This document shows positions 10,864 to 20,567 of a DNA stretch of 56,463 bases, one piece after another. The translations under genes and the position numbers were made by a program. Positions within the stretch are counted from its first letter, which is position 1; each line of letters starts with the position of its first letter. Source of the DNA: Capniomyces stellatus (Eukaryota > Kickxellomycota > Harpellomycetes > Harpellales > Legeriomycetaceae); assembly GCA_001661515.1 (NCBI GenBank), contig LUVW01000001.1, forward strand, positions 1,371,761-1,428,223, written 5' to 3'. The notes under the pieces are model-generated. The model searched no databases. It was given only the letters and a program-made list of their open reading frames with translations, and was not told the DNA's origin.

Positions 10864-13277
10864 ATGGCACCGCCATTTAATAATTACCCAGAGCCAGATC
10901 TCAAAGATGAGGGCGAATTTACCGAGGCAGTTGTGGGCTTGATTCAAGCCAAAGATGAGAATTCTAAGCTCCAGAAGCAGAATAAGCTCGAGTTTGAAGA
11001 GCTAAAATTCGATCTACTGGACCTGCTTAACAAGGCAAAAAGGAGGCTTGAGATGGTCAAAGATGATTACGAAGAGTTCCAAAAGAGTGGATATAGCGGA
11101 GAATCGAACAAAAAGATTAAGATAGAGGAGGTCGAATCTGGAACGCACAATGGAGGTAAGCAAAGCATGGATATCTATTTAGTCGGATTCCAAACTCACA
11201 AGAGTGGTGTGTTTATGTGCAGTTGGTATCAATTAATTTGAGGATATGAATTTAAATTGTTTGACTGCTTAAAGCTTTTATTTTACAAAAAAAAACAAAA
11301 AAGATACTAATGAGTTGGAATGTGTGCTTCAATGAATAAATGTATGTTTTCCGATGTTATCTCGCTTAGACGATGTTCAGAATGGGTTAGTTTTATTATT
11401 ATTATATCTTGTCTAGTGTGTGTTTATTTTTCTGCAATGTTTTATCAGTCTGATTTAAAGAGTGAAATGTACTAAATTGATTGGGTTTAACAATTAGCAG
11501 CACTTTTGCAGGCTCAGTTAAATTAGAGCAGAACCGAACCGAGTCTGAGAATAATGTAAGCTATTTATCTCAGCATTAAATATTGGTTTTAGAGAGTTGG
11601 ATAGTGCAAAGTGTCTATGTAATTGTAAACACAGCTAATTGAAAGTTGTGGGTTTGTATTATCAACTCGATTAACCTTGGGCAACGGCATACAGTTTTCG
11701 AAAGGGAGGCTTAATGCTATTGAATACAATTCACGCCAATCAACACCGGGTGTAAACGGACAGTCGCCAATGCCATCGACACCATCTTCAGCAAGGCCGA
11801 AAAACAAAGCCAAGGTCGGGGCGTATATAGTGGGTCGTGAAGCGAGCTTGGGGAACTACATGAAGAGGTTCAATAAGCTGACTAGCGAGGGTCTTGTTAT
11901 TAAGGATGACTACTCGAAAGCCAAAGTAACCAACCAGGTCTCTGCAAATACGTTTTGGATTGCTATGGACCTTTACTTTAAGAACCTATGTGATGACGAT
12001 TTGGCTGTATTGACTGCGACGGTGAGTGAATTAGGAATGCTGGATGAATCAAAGTGGCGTGTAAACCATAATTTTGCGTTACTGTTGAAGCCAGAAACTA
12101 ATACTGAGTGATTTTGTTGATTTTGTTGATTCTCTGATCTTAGACCGACGATCCAAGTTTCTTTGTGATTAGACCAAAAGAAACGCACTATTTGCTAAAC
12201 TGGGCGAATGAGGAGGCAATGTACTTTCCAGAGCTTGTTCAAGCGGCCAAACTGAAGGCATTGATTTCTCGTGTTATTAAGGGTGATTCAAAGTTCAAAC
12301 ATGACTACACCAAACCATCAATGGTCGAGCAAATAAATGACGAGGAGCTGGTATCTTCCCACATCAGATGTCCACCACTAACTGAAAGAATCTTAAGCGC
12401 GTTGGTAGACCAAAGACTAGTCCATGGTCCAGTTGATAATAAACCTAAATTGTTGGTTCAAGGTATGATTGTTTTTTATTACTATTGCTATTACTACTTA
12501 TATCAATCATGCAACATCAAAACAATGTATCTCGAATATTTTTTACCTTTTTAGAAAATCAAGACAATGACGACTCAAATGCCGAAGTTCCCAGTTTAGA
12601 AGACAGGCTAAAGCAGGAGCTTTTTTATATTGGAGCTATCAGTGAGCCCGAGGTAGGTGTTTTTGTACTTTATTTACTCTGTATCGACGCTACTTGGCAA
12701 CAACATCCTCTTACTATATCTATTATATCTTGTTTGCTTAGATTGATTGGGACGGCGTTGAGGATGACGAGATTTCTGTTGAACTTCGCAGTTTACAGAA
12801 ACAGCTTAGAAGTCAGATGGACACCAATAGAATGCGGAAGAACAAGCTGCTTGAAGTTGCCAAAGAACATATGGGTTTTCAAGAGTACAGACAGATTATC
12901 GATGAACTAGATAAGCAGATCGAACAAAGCTACTCCAAAAGAATGGTAAATAACCCCCTTTACTTTTTAAATACTTGCAATTGGCTGCCATAACTTTATG
13001 CCTTTATTGTAAAAGACATAAACCCCCGTAAAATATTTCCAACACACTGTTCTAATGCTCTCACTGGCTTTAATAGCGGTTTACCAAGTCGAAAAAGAGA
13101 AAGTCCATTTTAAACAAAAATGTGGCTGTTTCTGTCAATGCTACAATGGCCATGGATCGAAGACGTCGTGTGATTGATGGAATTGGACATCTCTTTCCGG
13201 TTGGCCGCTTTGTCTTGCCCAAGCATACCATTTATGACGGGATTCCTGACAACCCTGTCCTGGACATGAAGCTGTAA
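10864..13277 (+). CDS. ADA3: Transcriptional adapter ADA3/NGG1 (SAGA HAT module)
   Basis: ADA3 bridges GCN5 and ADA2 in the histone acetyltransferase module of SAGA/ADA. Exons read 10864-11155, 11512-11555, 11695-12021, 12144-12462, 12555-12652, 12742-12945 and 13077-13277, giving 494 residues in consistent phase. The C-terminal ADA3 domain is diagnostic: SLEDRLKQELFYIGAISEPE, then EDDEISVELRSLQKQLR, then ELDKQIEQSYSKRM, a basic KSKKRKS stretch and a conserved tail ending PVGRFVLPKHTIYDG. The N-terminal third has a coiled coil (about residues 25-80: LQKQNKLEFEELKFDLLDLL), and the mid region has GREASLGNYMKRFNKL. The exon 2/3 junction uses a weak acceptor (catacag) and is the least certain join. 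Human TADA3 is 432 residues and yeast NGG1 702, so the length fits. Confidence 0.88.
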
Positions 13278-13838
13278 CATAATACTGTATCTACTTTTTT
13301 TTATTTATTTTTCATTTTATTTTATTTATTTTTCTTTCTACAACTCTACATTTTGTTTTGTTGTCATACCTGGTAATCAAGCTTGCGGTTATACATTTTT
13401 GAAGCAGTTTCCATTATTACTCCAAGTTTAAACCATTTTGGTAATAAAAAAAAACTCTGCATTAGTAAACATTCAAGAATAAAGTAATCGAGAGTGTATT
13501 AGTTAACAGCGTGGTTAGGGGCTGAGGTTCAATTAAAAGTCGATCTAAAATAGTATATATCAAAATTGCTAATATTTCTAAAAAAAATAAAGTAAACTAG
13601 CTTAGTAAGCAAAGAAAATAAAAATATAAATAAAATCCAAATTAATTCTAGAGCTTTTGCATTGTGTTTACAGTGCGTAAACCGAGGTGGGTGGCTGTTG
13701 TTGGAAGGAGGACGAGGCGTAAGATAAGGCTATGTTTGCAAAAATAAAAGTATATGGCAAATGGACTTTAAAAAGACAAAAAAAAAGCCTTCCAAAAAAA
13801 AAAAAGAAAAGATAAGGCTGATGATAATTGTACAAGGT
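13278..13838. other. Intergenic between convergent ADA3 and Sel1-repeat gene
   Basis: 561 bp, AT-rich, with aataaa-like motifs on both strands, consistent with two convergent 3' ends. No gene seen. Confidence 0.7.
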
Positions 13839-16800
13839 TCAGGCGGCTGGTGCTGCAGGATAAAGCTTGAAAAACCTGTTTGATCCATTGCCCCAAAGAC
13901 TTGAGCATCGACTGATAAATAGCGAGCGCAACCGTTCAATTGCCGAGTTGTCGCCGTTGGCAATGGCATGTTGGTACCAGTAAATCGCAGCATCTTCGTC
14001 AACAGACGTCCCTAGCCCACGTTCATAGCAGCATCCTAGCCAATGCATTGCTGGTGCGTGGTTGTGAACCTCTGCAGCTTTTTTAAACCACATTATGGCT
14101 TCGTTTTCGTCTCTGTTGGTCCCAACACCCTCAAGAAGAGCCAGCCCAAGCTTTTCCATTGCCCTCGCGTGGTCCATGTTTGCTGCCAGCCGATAAAAAT
14201 GCACCGCCTTTCGTAGGTTTTCCTGAACCCCGATCCCTTGTGCAAAGCAGTATCCAACATTGCAAATCGCCCACGGGTTCTTTTGTGATGCAGAGAGTGT
14301 GTAGTAATGGAACGCTAGTCGTGGGTTTCTAGCTGTTCCGATCCCTTCCTCGTAGCAGTAACCCAGCGAATTCTGTGCCAGTGCGTTGCCCGATTGTGCT
14401 GATGCTTGGAATGACTTGAACGCCTCAACATCATTTTTCTCTACACCAACACCGTTTCTGTAGCAGTACCCTAACGACAGCTGTGCTGGCGGGTGGTTCT
14501 TTTGTGCAGCTAACCTGTACCACTTAACTGCTTCTTCCAGCTGCACCTCCACGCCAGACCCATTTTGGTAGCAGTAGCCTAGTGAGTGGTAGGCATACGT
14601 ATTGCCTTGATCCGCAGCTTTGTGGTACCACTTTACTGCCAACTTCTCATCCTTTTCAACGCCAATTCCGTTTTGGTAGCAGTATCCCAAGTTGTGTTGT
14701 GCCCTCGCATGGCCCTGGTCTGCAGCCTTTTTGTACCAGTGAATCGCCTCTACTGAGTTCACCTGCACGCCAATGCCGTACTGGTAGCAGTAGCCCAAAT
14801 TGCACTCAGCCCAGGGATACCCCTGCAGCGCCGAGAGCTTGTACCACTTGGCCGCCTCAGACGGGTTCTTTTCAACGCCTAACCCATCCTCGTGACAATA
14901 GCCTAGCGAGTTTTGAGCAAACGCGTTTCCCTTCTCGGCAGCCCGCCTGTACCATTTTACTGCCAAATGCGGGTTTCTAGCAAGCCCAATTCCATCCTCA
15001 TAGCAGTATCCCAAGTTGTACATTGCTACGGACTCGCCCTGGTTGGCTGCCAGGTAGTACCACTTAACTGCCTCTACCTTGTCCTGCTCAACACCAAATC
15101 CCTCTCCGTAGCAGTAGCCTAGTATTCCTTGCCCGCGCGCGTTTCCTTGCTTTGCCGACTTGAGATACAACTCAAACGCCTTTTTTTCGCACGACTTGAC
15201 CCCAATTCCGTCGTGATAGCAGAGCCCAAGTGCATACTGTGCTGCAGCAAGGCTGTGCTCTTCCGCCGCTTTCTTTAACCAAGCTGTCGCGGAACTAGTA
15301 GTGTTTTTTCGGACGCTTTCCGCCCACTTTTCAGCCTCACATCTATCTATCCTCACCCCTGGCCGTCCGTACTTTCGCAAAAACGCTATTCTAGATTGCG
15401 CCAGTGCACATCCTCGAAGTGCAGCAGGCAGGTATAAAAGCTCTGCATTTATAAAATCACACTTTACTCCGATCCCAAACTCGTAACAGAATCCTAGCTC
15501 CGTTACTGCCTGCTGAACCACCTTGTAGTCTGGATTTTGATTTGATATCAATACAAAGTACTCCAAGCTCTTTTCTATACTTTTTTCTACTCTATTAGTG
15601 CCAAAAAAATAATCCTCTGCCTTTAGATATAAATCTTCAAGCTCCTCCTCAGTGTACGAATCGTTGTAAATCTCAACATCCTTGCTATTTGTCCCTGATT
15701 TTTTTTTCGCTTGTCTGTTTTTGCTTCTTGGGCTAATATAGCCCTCATCGATTGACAACTTACTCACACTATTTAAGTTTGAGTCCTTGTTCAGGTAAAA
15801 ACTTGAAGCCTCGCTGGTTGTTGACATCCTATCGCCACCACCAACATATTCGAATTGTTCCTCGCCTTGTTCATCGTCCCCGTTACCGTCTCTACTGCCA
15901 TCACTACCTCCGCTACTACTATTACTGCTATTACCGCCATTTTGGATTTTGAAAATTCTTTTTGCAGTGCTTTTTTCTTGGCCCATTTTTTTTAAATAAC
16001 TCGCTTCAAGCGCGTTTTCTGCAGCACATTTCCTACGCACATCTGTGCCAAATCTCAAGTTCTTTAATCCACTTCCTCTACCTGGCAAACAAATCCCAGC
16101 GCTATTACTGCTATCAAAGCCGCTATAATCTACATCGCTGTCAATCAACTCAAACATCTTTGAACTATTTGACACGCCATTTTTTATGTTGGAATTTTCT
16201 ACAACTGTTTCCTCAATTTCAGAATCTGATTCATTCTCCAGGCCGTTTCTTGCTATCTCCCCATTTTCAATTTTTAATCCTTCAATCTTCATACCCAAGC
16301 CTGTCTTTTTACTTTCAATAGGCTTGCTGCTGAGTTTTTCATCTCTTTCCACATTTTTTCTGCTATATCCAACACTACTGCGCTTAGATTCTTCGCTTAT
16401 AGTACACTCGCTATCAACCGGGTTACTGTTTTTATCACACATTTTGTACACATTTATAACTTCAAACACCTTCTTGCTTTTATTTGGAGTTGCCATATCA
16501 TCAGAGCTTGCATTTGCGTCCAAAGGCTTGGTGCTGTACTTGCTAAATCTTTGCTTGCTAGGCAGCGATTTTGGCTTGTTGTAAATACTACCCTCAACGT
16601 TTTTTTTGCCCTTGCTGTACTTGTTACCTGTGTTGAGGTGCTCATTTTTGCTTTCATGTACATTGGCGCCTTGTCTTGAAGCTACAGAGCTGCTGGAGCT
16701 GGAGCTTGAGCACAGGTACACTGTTGGGCCATTGTTAATAACAATTATCGGTCTTTTGTCTTTGTTGCTTTTTGTGCTGAGGTTCGTGTTTAACTCGCTT

Positions 16801-17084
16801 CTTACTTTAATCGGGGTACTTTTCTTTCTGTTATCGTTGCTATAGTCTTGCTGTGCTGCGCTGGCCAAATCAGCAGAAATGTTTAAACTGTCTGTATACG
16901 GCGTGGTGCTGTTTGCAGCCGAGATTTGGGTCTGTGTGCTATAGATAGTCCTCTGCAACTGCTGAGTATCTGCGGCGTACACCTCACTTCCATTGTTTGT
17001 CTCAGGATTTGTTTTGATATTATCACCTATATCCTCCATTACAGAATTGTATGAATATTTTGTATTTGATCGACTCCGTGTCAT
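13839..17084 (-). CDS. Sel1-like repeat (HCP-type) protein, 1081 residues
   Basis: A single uninterrupted frame. I place the start at the ATG of MTRSRSNTKYSYN because the two upstream in-frame codons (GTG GAG) do not supply an ATG. About residues 1-500 are low-complexity and polar, with Ser/Asn-rich and acidic runs. From about 510 to 1070 there are roughly 14 Sel1 repeats of 36 residues with a very uniform core: LGYCY-x-G-GV-(8-9 residues)-A-x-KWY-x-x-AA-x-x-G. Sel1 repeats form alpha-solenoids that scaffold complexes. In fungi the best-known relatives are SKT5/CHS4 chitin-synthase activators, which share the layout of a disordered N-terminus plus repeats. I see no CAAX box, so that assignment is only a possibility. 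A GTATTT hexamer tract lies just upstream of the start. Confidence 0.85.
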   Translation of the reverse strand: MTRSRSNTKYSYNSVMEDIGDNIKTNPETNNGSEVYAADTQQLQRTIYSTQTQISAANSTTPYTDSLNISADLASAAQQDYSNDNRKKSTPIKVRSELNTNLSTKSNKDKRPIIVINNGPTVYLCSSSSSSSSVASRQGANVHESKNEHLNTGNKYSKGKKNVEGSIYNKPKSLPSKQRFSKYSTKPLDANASSDDMATPNKSKKVFEVINVYKMCDKNSNPVDSECTISEESKRSSVGYSRKNVERDEKLSSKPIESKKTGLGMKIEGLKIENGEIARNGLENESDSEIEETVVENSNIKNGVSNSSKMFELIDSDVDYSGFDSSNSAGICLPGRGSGLKNLRFGTDVRRKCAAENALEASYLKKMGQEKSTAKRIFKIQNGGNSSNSSSGGSDGSRDGNGDDEQGEEQFEYVGGGDRMSTTSEASSFYLNKDSNLNSVSKLSIDEGYISPRSKNRQAKKKSGTNSKDVEIYNDSYTEEELEDLYLKAEDYFFGTNRVEKSIEKSLEYFVLISNQNPDYKVVQQAVTELGFCYEFGIGVKCDFINAELLYLPAALRGCALAQSRIAFLRKYGRPGVRIDRCEAEKWAESVRKNTTSSATAWLKKAAEEHSLAAAQYALGLCYHDGIGVKSCEKKAFELYLKSAKQGNARGQGILGYCYGEGFGVEQDKVEAVKWYYLAANQGESVAMYNLGYCYEDGIGLARNPHLAVKWYRRAAEKGNAFAQNSLGYCHEDGLGVEKNPSEAAKWYKLSALQGYPWAECNLGYCYQYGIGVQVNSVEAIHWYKKAADQGHARAQHNLGYCYQNGIGVEKDEKLAVKWYHKAADQGNTYAYHSLGYCYQNGSGVEVQLEEAVKWYRLAAQKNHPPAQLSLGYCYRNGVGVEKNDVEAFKSFQASAQSGNALAQNSLGYCYEEGIGTARNPRLAFHYYTLSASQKNPWAICNVGYCFAQGIGVQENLRKAVHFYRLAANMDHARAMEKLGLALLEGVGTNRDENEAIMWFKKAAEVHNHAPAMHWLGCCYERGLGTSVDEDAAIYWYQHAIANGDNSAIERLRSLFISRCSSLWGNGSNRFFKLYPAAPAA

Positions 17085-17104
17085 CTCCACTTTTAGATTA
17101 GATT

Positions 17105-17260
17105 TCTGGTGTGTGTATTTGTATTTGTGTCTGTGTGTGTTCGTATTTGTATTTGTATTTGTATTTGTATTTGTATTTGTATTTGTATTTGTATTTGTAT
17201 TTGTATTTGTATTTGTGTGTGTGTGTGTGTGTTTGTGCTCGTACTTGTGTGTTTGTGTGT
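17105..17260. repeat. GTATTT hexamer microsatellite with GT tract
   Basis: About a dozen perfect GTATTT units in a row (roughly 17143-17214), bounded on both sides by GT dinucleotide runs. It lies within 150 bp upstream of the Sel1-repeat start codon, so probably in its promoter or 5' UTR. Confidence 0.9.
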
Positions 17261-18117
17261 TCTATTAGACTAGTTTTTTGAGTGTTGAGGTATATCGAGT
17301 ATCAAAAGCTTGGTGTAAACGGTGGACTGTGTCTGTTCCAGTGTTTTGCAAATTCGTTTATTATGCAAGAAATGGGCCTGGCTATCTGCTAATACTGTTC
17401 AAGTATATTGGTTCGGTGTTCGCTTTATTACAAACAGTTGGGTACACTCGCACCTTTACGGTTGTATTTAAAAGTATGTTGGTAAGTTCTGGTTGACAGG
17501 TTAGTATCTCTAAATATTAGTTTATTTCTTATATTGGTAACAAAAGCCGACTTGTATGTGCATATATGTATATTTGGACGTTTTTCTACAGTATCAATAC
17601 AGCATATATATCTATATATCTATGTTTGTGTATTTGCGGAATTATAGAAGTTAATAAGCAGCGTAGTATATCGAGAGATGTCTTTTTTGGGGTTAAGGTA
17701 AAAGAGCTGGCTTTAGTTTGTTTTTGTAAAAAAAGAACCAATTCATAGAACATATTTATTCAACTTTGAAAGTGATGGAGTTTCATTTTGATATTTACTG
17801 CCTAATGTTTATTGGCAAATTGACTTTTGTAAAGCCTAGTTGGTATATGTGGTTCCTATCTGCAGCTTTCTTAATTCTGTTGCTATACCTAGTCAGAAAA
17901 CATTTGGCTAGTATTCTATTTTCGATGTTTACTACATTTAAAAATATGTTTTATTTATTTTTAACTAGTTTGAATTGAAATCCAAGCTTCAATAATTAGC
18001 CTTATTCTACTTGCAGTACATGTATGTATTTTTTGATTGTTTTTAAATAATGTTTAGCAAGTAATGTTGCTATCTATCCAGCTTGCACTTTTTGTTTTGG
18101 CTTATTATGTCTTTTTA

Positions 18118-18273
18118 TTATAATGCATCATCTGCACGAGCACATTCAACAACTGGCTTTATTATTTTTTCTATTTGCTCTCCAGTATCGAATAGCCATT
18201 ACAGAAACCACAGAGCCTTATTATTTACTGCTCGACTTCCTATGGCCAAACCAGCTTCAACTAAGCTTTCCAT
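18118..18273 (-). pseudogene. Possible coding relic, one frame with a single internal stop
   Basis: On the minus strand one frame reads MESLVEAGLAIGSRAVNNKA then LWFL, a TAA, and resumes in the same frame with WLFDTGEQIEKIIKPVVECA then RADDAL and a stop. The second half in particular is amphipathic and protein-like, unlike the Leu/Phe strings typical of this AT-rich spacer. I do not recognise the family. It may be a decayed exon, an exon whose TAA is removed by splicing, or chance. Confidence 0.2.
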
Positions 18274-19083
18274 CAATATAAACGTAGCCCCTTATATCTT
18301 GTGCGTTACAAAGCCAAAATTCCTTCCTATTGCTCTATTTCTCTATTGCTCTATTGCTCTATTGTTACTTTTATTTTTTCTCTAATGGTTCTCGGAAATA
18401 AACAAAACTCTTACTCTCAATTGTCATTGATAATAATTACCCTTAAAGCAGAATCCTCAATTTAGAATCAAAGTGTTTCCTCTGAATATTCCGGGGTATT
18501 AACCATAAGTTGTTTATTTAGCTCTGTCATTGGATTATATGGTACTAATTACAATGTCCTAACCACCTTCAGCTATACTCGAATTCCTAATGGACCATTT
18601 CTGAAAGGCCTGGTTGCGTCAAATGCTTTCAAATAATCAAGTACACGCTAAAGACGTTTTCAAAAAAACAATTTCTTCCACTCATGTCGGCTAAAATAAT
18701 ATGTTACATTCTACAAAAACTTGCAAGTGGCGCGAATTTCATTACTTTTTGTTAAACTGATATTGTGAAATGGTGAAAATAATCCATTACCAAATTATTT
18801 CTTTCTTTAAAACAATCGCCATACTTTCTTTAAAAAAGAAAAATAAAGAAAAATAAAGTCTTTAAATCTAATTGTGAGTTTGATTATTTGAATAAGCTGC
18901 TTTGACGAGTTAACCTATTTATTATTATTTACTTTAGAACATTATTGCTGTACTTGGTTATTGCTTAAATACATCAAAGCATGAACAATAAACATCAACA
19001 AACCCTTCCATGTATAGCATCATTTATACGTTGCGTTTCTGGCGATTGTTTAACGTTGTGACTAAAACTCCAGTTGCTAAATG

Positions 19084-19284
19084 TCAATCGTAATTATACA
19101 CATAATGCAAACTACTCACCACCCCTATTGACAATACTAATGTTGCTATTACTCGCCACTTAACGGTGCCATTGCTACTACTATTATTACTACTATAATC
19201 ATATAAATTTGAGCTACCCTTTAGTATTTCCACTAAAGCCGCACAATTGGTTATATCAAAATATGCTGTTAGCCGTTTAAACAT
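19084..19284 (-). CDS. Possible small membrane protein, doubtful
   Basis: An ATG-started frame encoding MFKRLTAYFDITNCAALVEI, then a Ser/Asn-rich stretch and a hydrophobic segment (VKWRVIATLVLSIGV). A good splice donor (gtgagt) follows that segment, so the last 12 codons may be intronic and the protein slightly different at its end. No family is recognised. Length alone does not separate it from noise. Confidence 0.2.
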   Translation of the reverse strand: MFKRLTAYFDITNCAALVEILKGSSNLYDYSSNNSSSNGTVKWRVIATLVLSIGVVSSLHYVYNYD

Positions 19285-20567
19285 TCTATCTGAACATGTG
19301 CCTCAATATATCTCAAATTTTAGACAGTATTCAAATAGTAATAATAAAGAGTAAATAAAACAAAATACATAGATCAACATCAAATTTGCCAGAGTGTAAA
19401 GTCATTTTACAAATCTGAAACTCGAAAGCTGCCTAATATCATTATTGGAATAGTAAAAGAATGTAAAAAAAAAAACTGTATATTTATTCCACTATTACTT
19501 TTTAGCGGTGATCATACTGGTAACGGTTCTTGATAAGTATACTGTACCAGAGAGTATTGGCTGTAGTGTATGTAGTATCTAGTCCTGAATAAAGATGTTT
19601 AATAAAGGATGTGGCCATTCTTCTGGATTATACTAGGCATTTTTTTTTTTTGCTTTTATTATTATTACTTGTTGTTGTTCATCACTGTTGTATGTTATTT
19701 GTTTACGCTGATAATTACGTGGTTGTTTAAAGTGCTACTTTCGGCTAAAGTGGTAGAATTGAAAGAAATTACAAATCTGTCTTACTGTTGAAACAATCTG
19801 CGCATGTAATATACCCGAGTTGAGCTTCTAAAACAGGTAAAGTAGAATGCTGAGATATCTACCAAACTTTCTAAACTTGTTTTGTTACACCTTTGTCGAG
19901 TGAGTATATTTGTTGATTTTTTACATTTTCCATGCAAGTTAGGAGCGGTTTTGGAGTTTTGGAGTTTGCAGAGCCAACACCAGCAAACTGGTTCAAGTTT
20001 TATAGCATCAACTTTAACCTTAAGCAAAGGGGCTGGTCACAGTAGAGCTGATAATACTTTTTTTACCAGGGAGCGCGGTTTGTGATAGTACTAAGGTGCC
20101 GTCTGGAAGTACCAAAGTATTTTATACAGAGATTTGTTGTTCAAAAGGGGGTTTGAGAATTATATTTTGTTGACTATAATGCGCTGAGGATCTTTACAAT
20201 ACATTAACGCTTCATTCTTTTCTTTTTCTGCTTTGTTCTGCTTAGTTTTTGCTTTGTCTTGATTTGTTTTGAATTGTTTTTTTCTGTGAAGGCATCGTCA
20301 AGTCTAATTGGACAAACATATTTCCTAGACTCTGGAAACTAAAGTTTCCGATTCAAGGGTTTGAAATTCAAGAGTAATTGAATCTAATCCGATTAGAAAA
20401 AATGAAGACAAAATGACGGTAGAAAATTGAAACAAAATGACGGAAAAAAGACAATAAAAGTTTTAACAATCAATATAATGAACAATAATCAGCAACAAAG
20501 TATTTTACATTCATAATTCTTGCTGATAGTACAATTTAGACAAAGATAGATAAGATACGAATATAGA

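Larger units (their letters stand above)
17085..20567. other. 3.5 kb gene-poor interval
   Basis: The interval between the Sel1-repeat gene and RPAP3. It starts with a GTATTT hexamer array and then is mostly AT-rich. Several 60-100 codon open frames on both strands are hydrophobic and random-looking. Two places look faintly coding on the minus strand: 18118-18273 and 19084-19284 (listed separately). A locally GC-richer stretch at about 19930-20110 is open on both strands, but I could not assign it. Confidence 0.5.

Noticed and set aside
11370..11385. Possible 16-nt micro-exon in ADA3 intron 1
   Set aside because: It has an ag before it and gt after it, but including it forces a stop in the next exon. 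Direct joining of 11155 to 11512 keeps the frame.
14582..14980. 132-codon plus-strand frame opposite the Sel1 repeats
   Set aside because: Repetitive shadow of the Sel1 array.
16993..17268. Plus-strand frame ending in a Phe-Val repeat
   Set aside because: Produced by the GTATTT microsatellite and the antisense of the Sel1-repeat start.
19930..20110. GC-richer patch, open on both strands (minus reads TLVLSQTALPGKKSIISST)
   Set aside because: No splice partners that give a coherent protein, and the opposite strand looks equally plausible. I could not choose.
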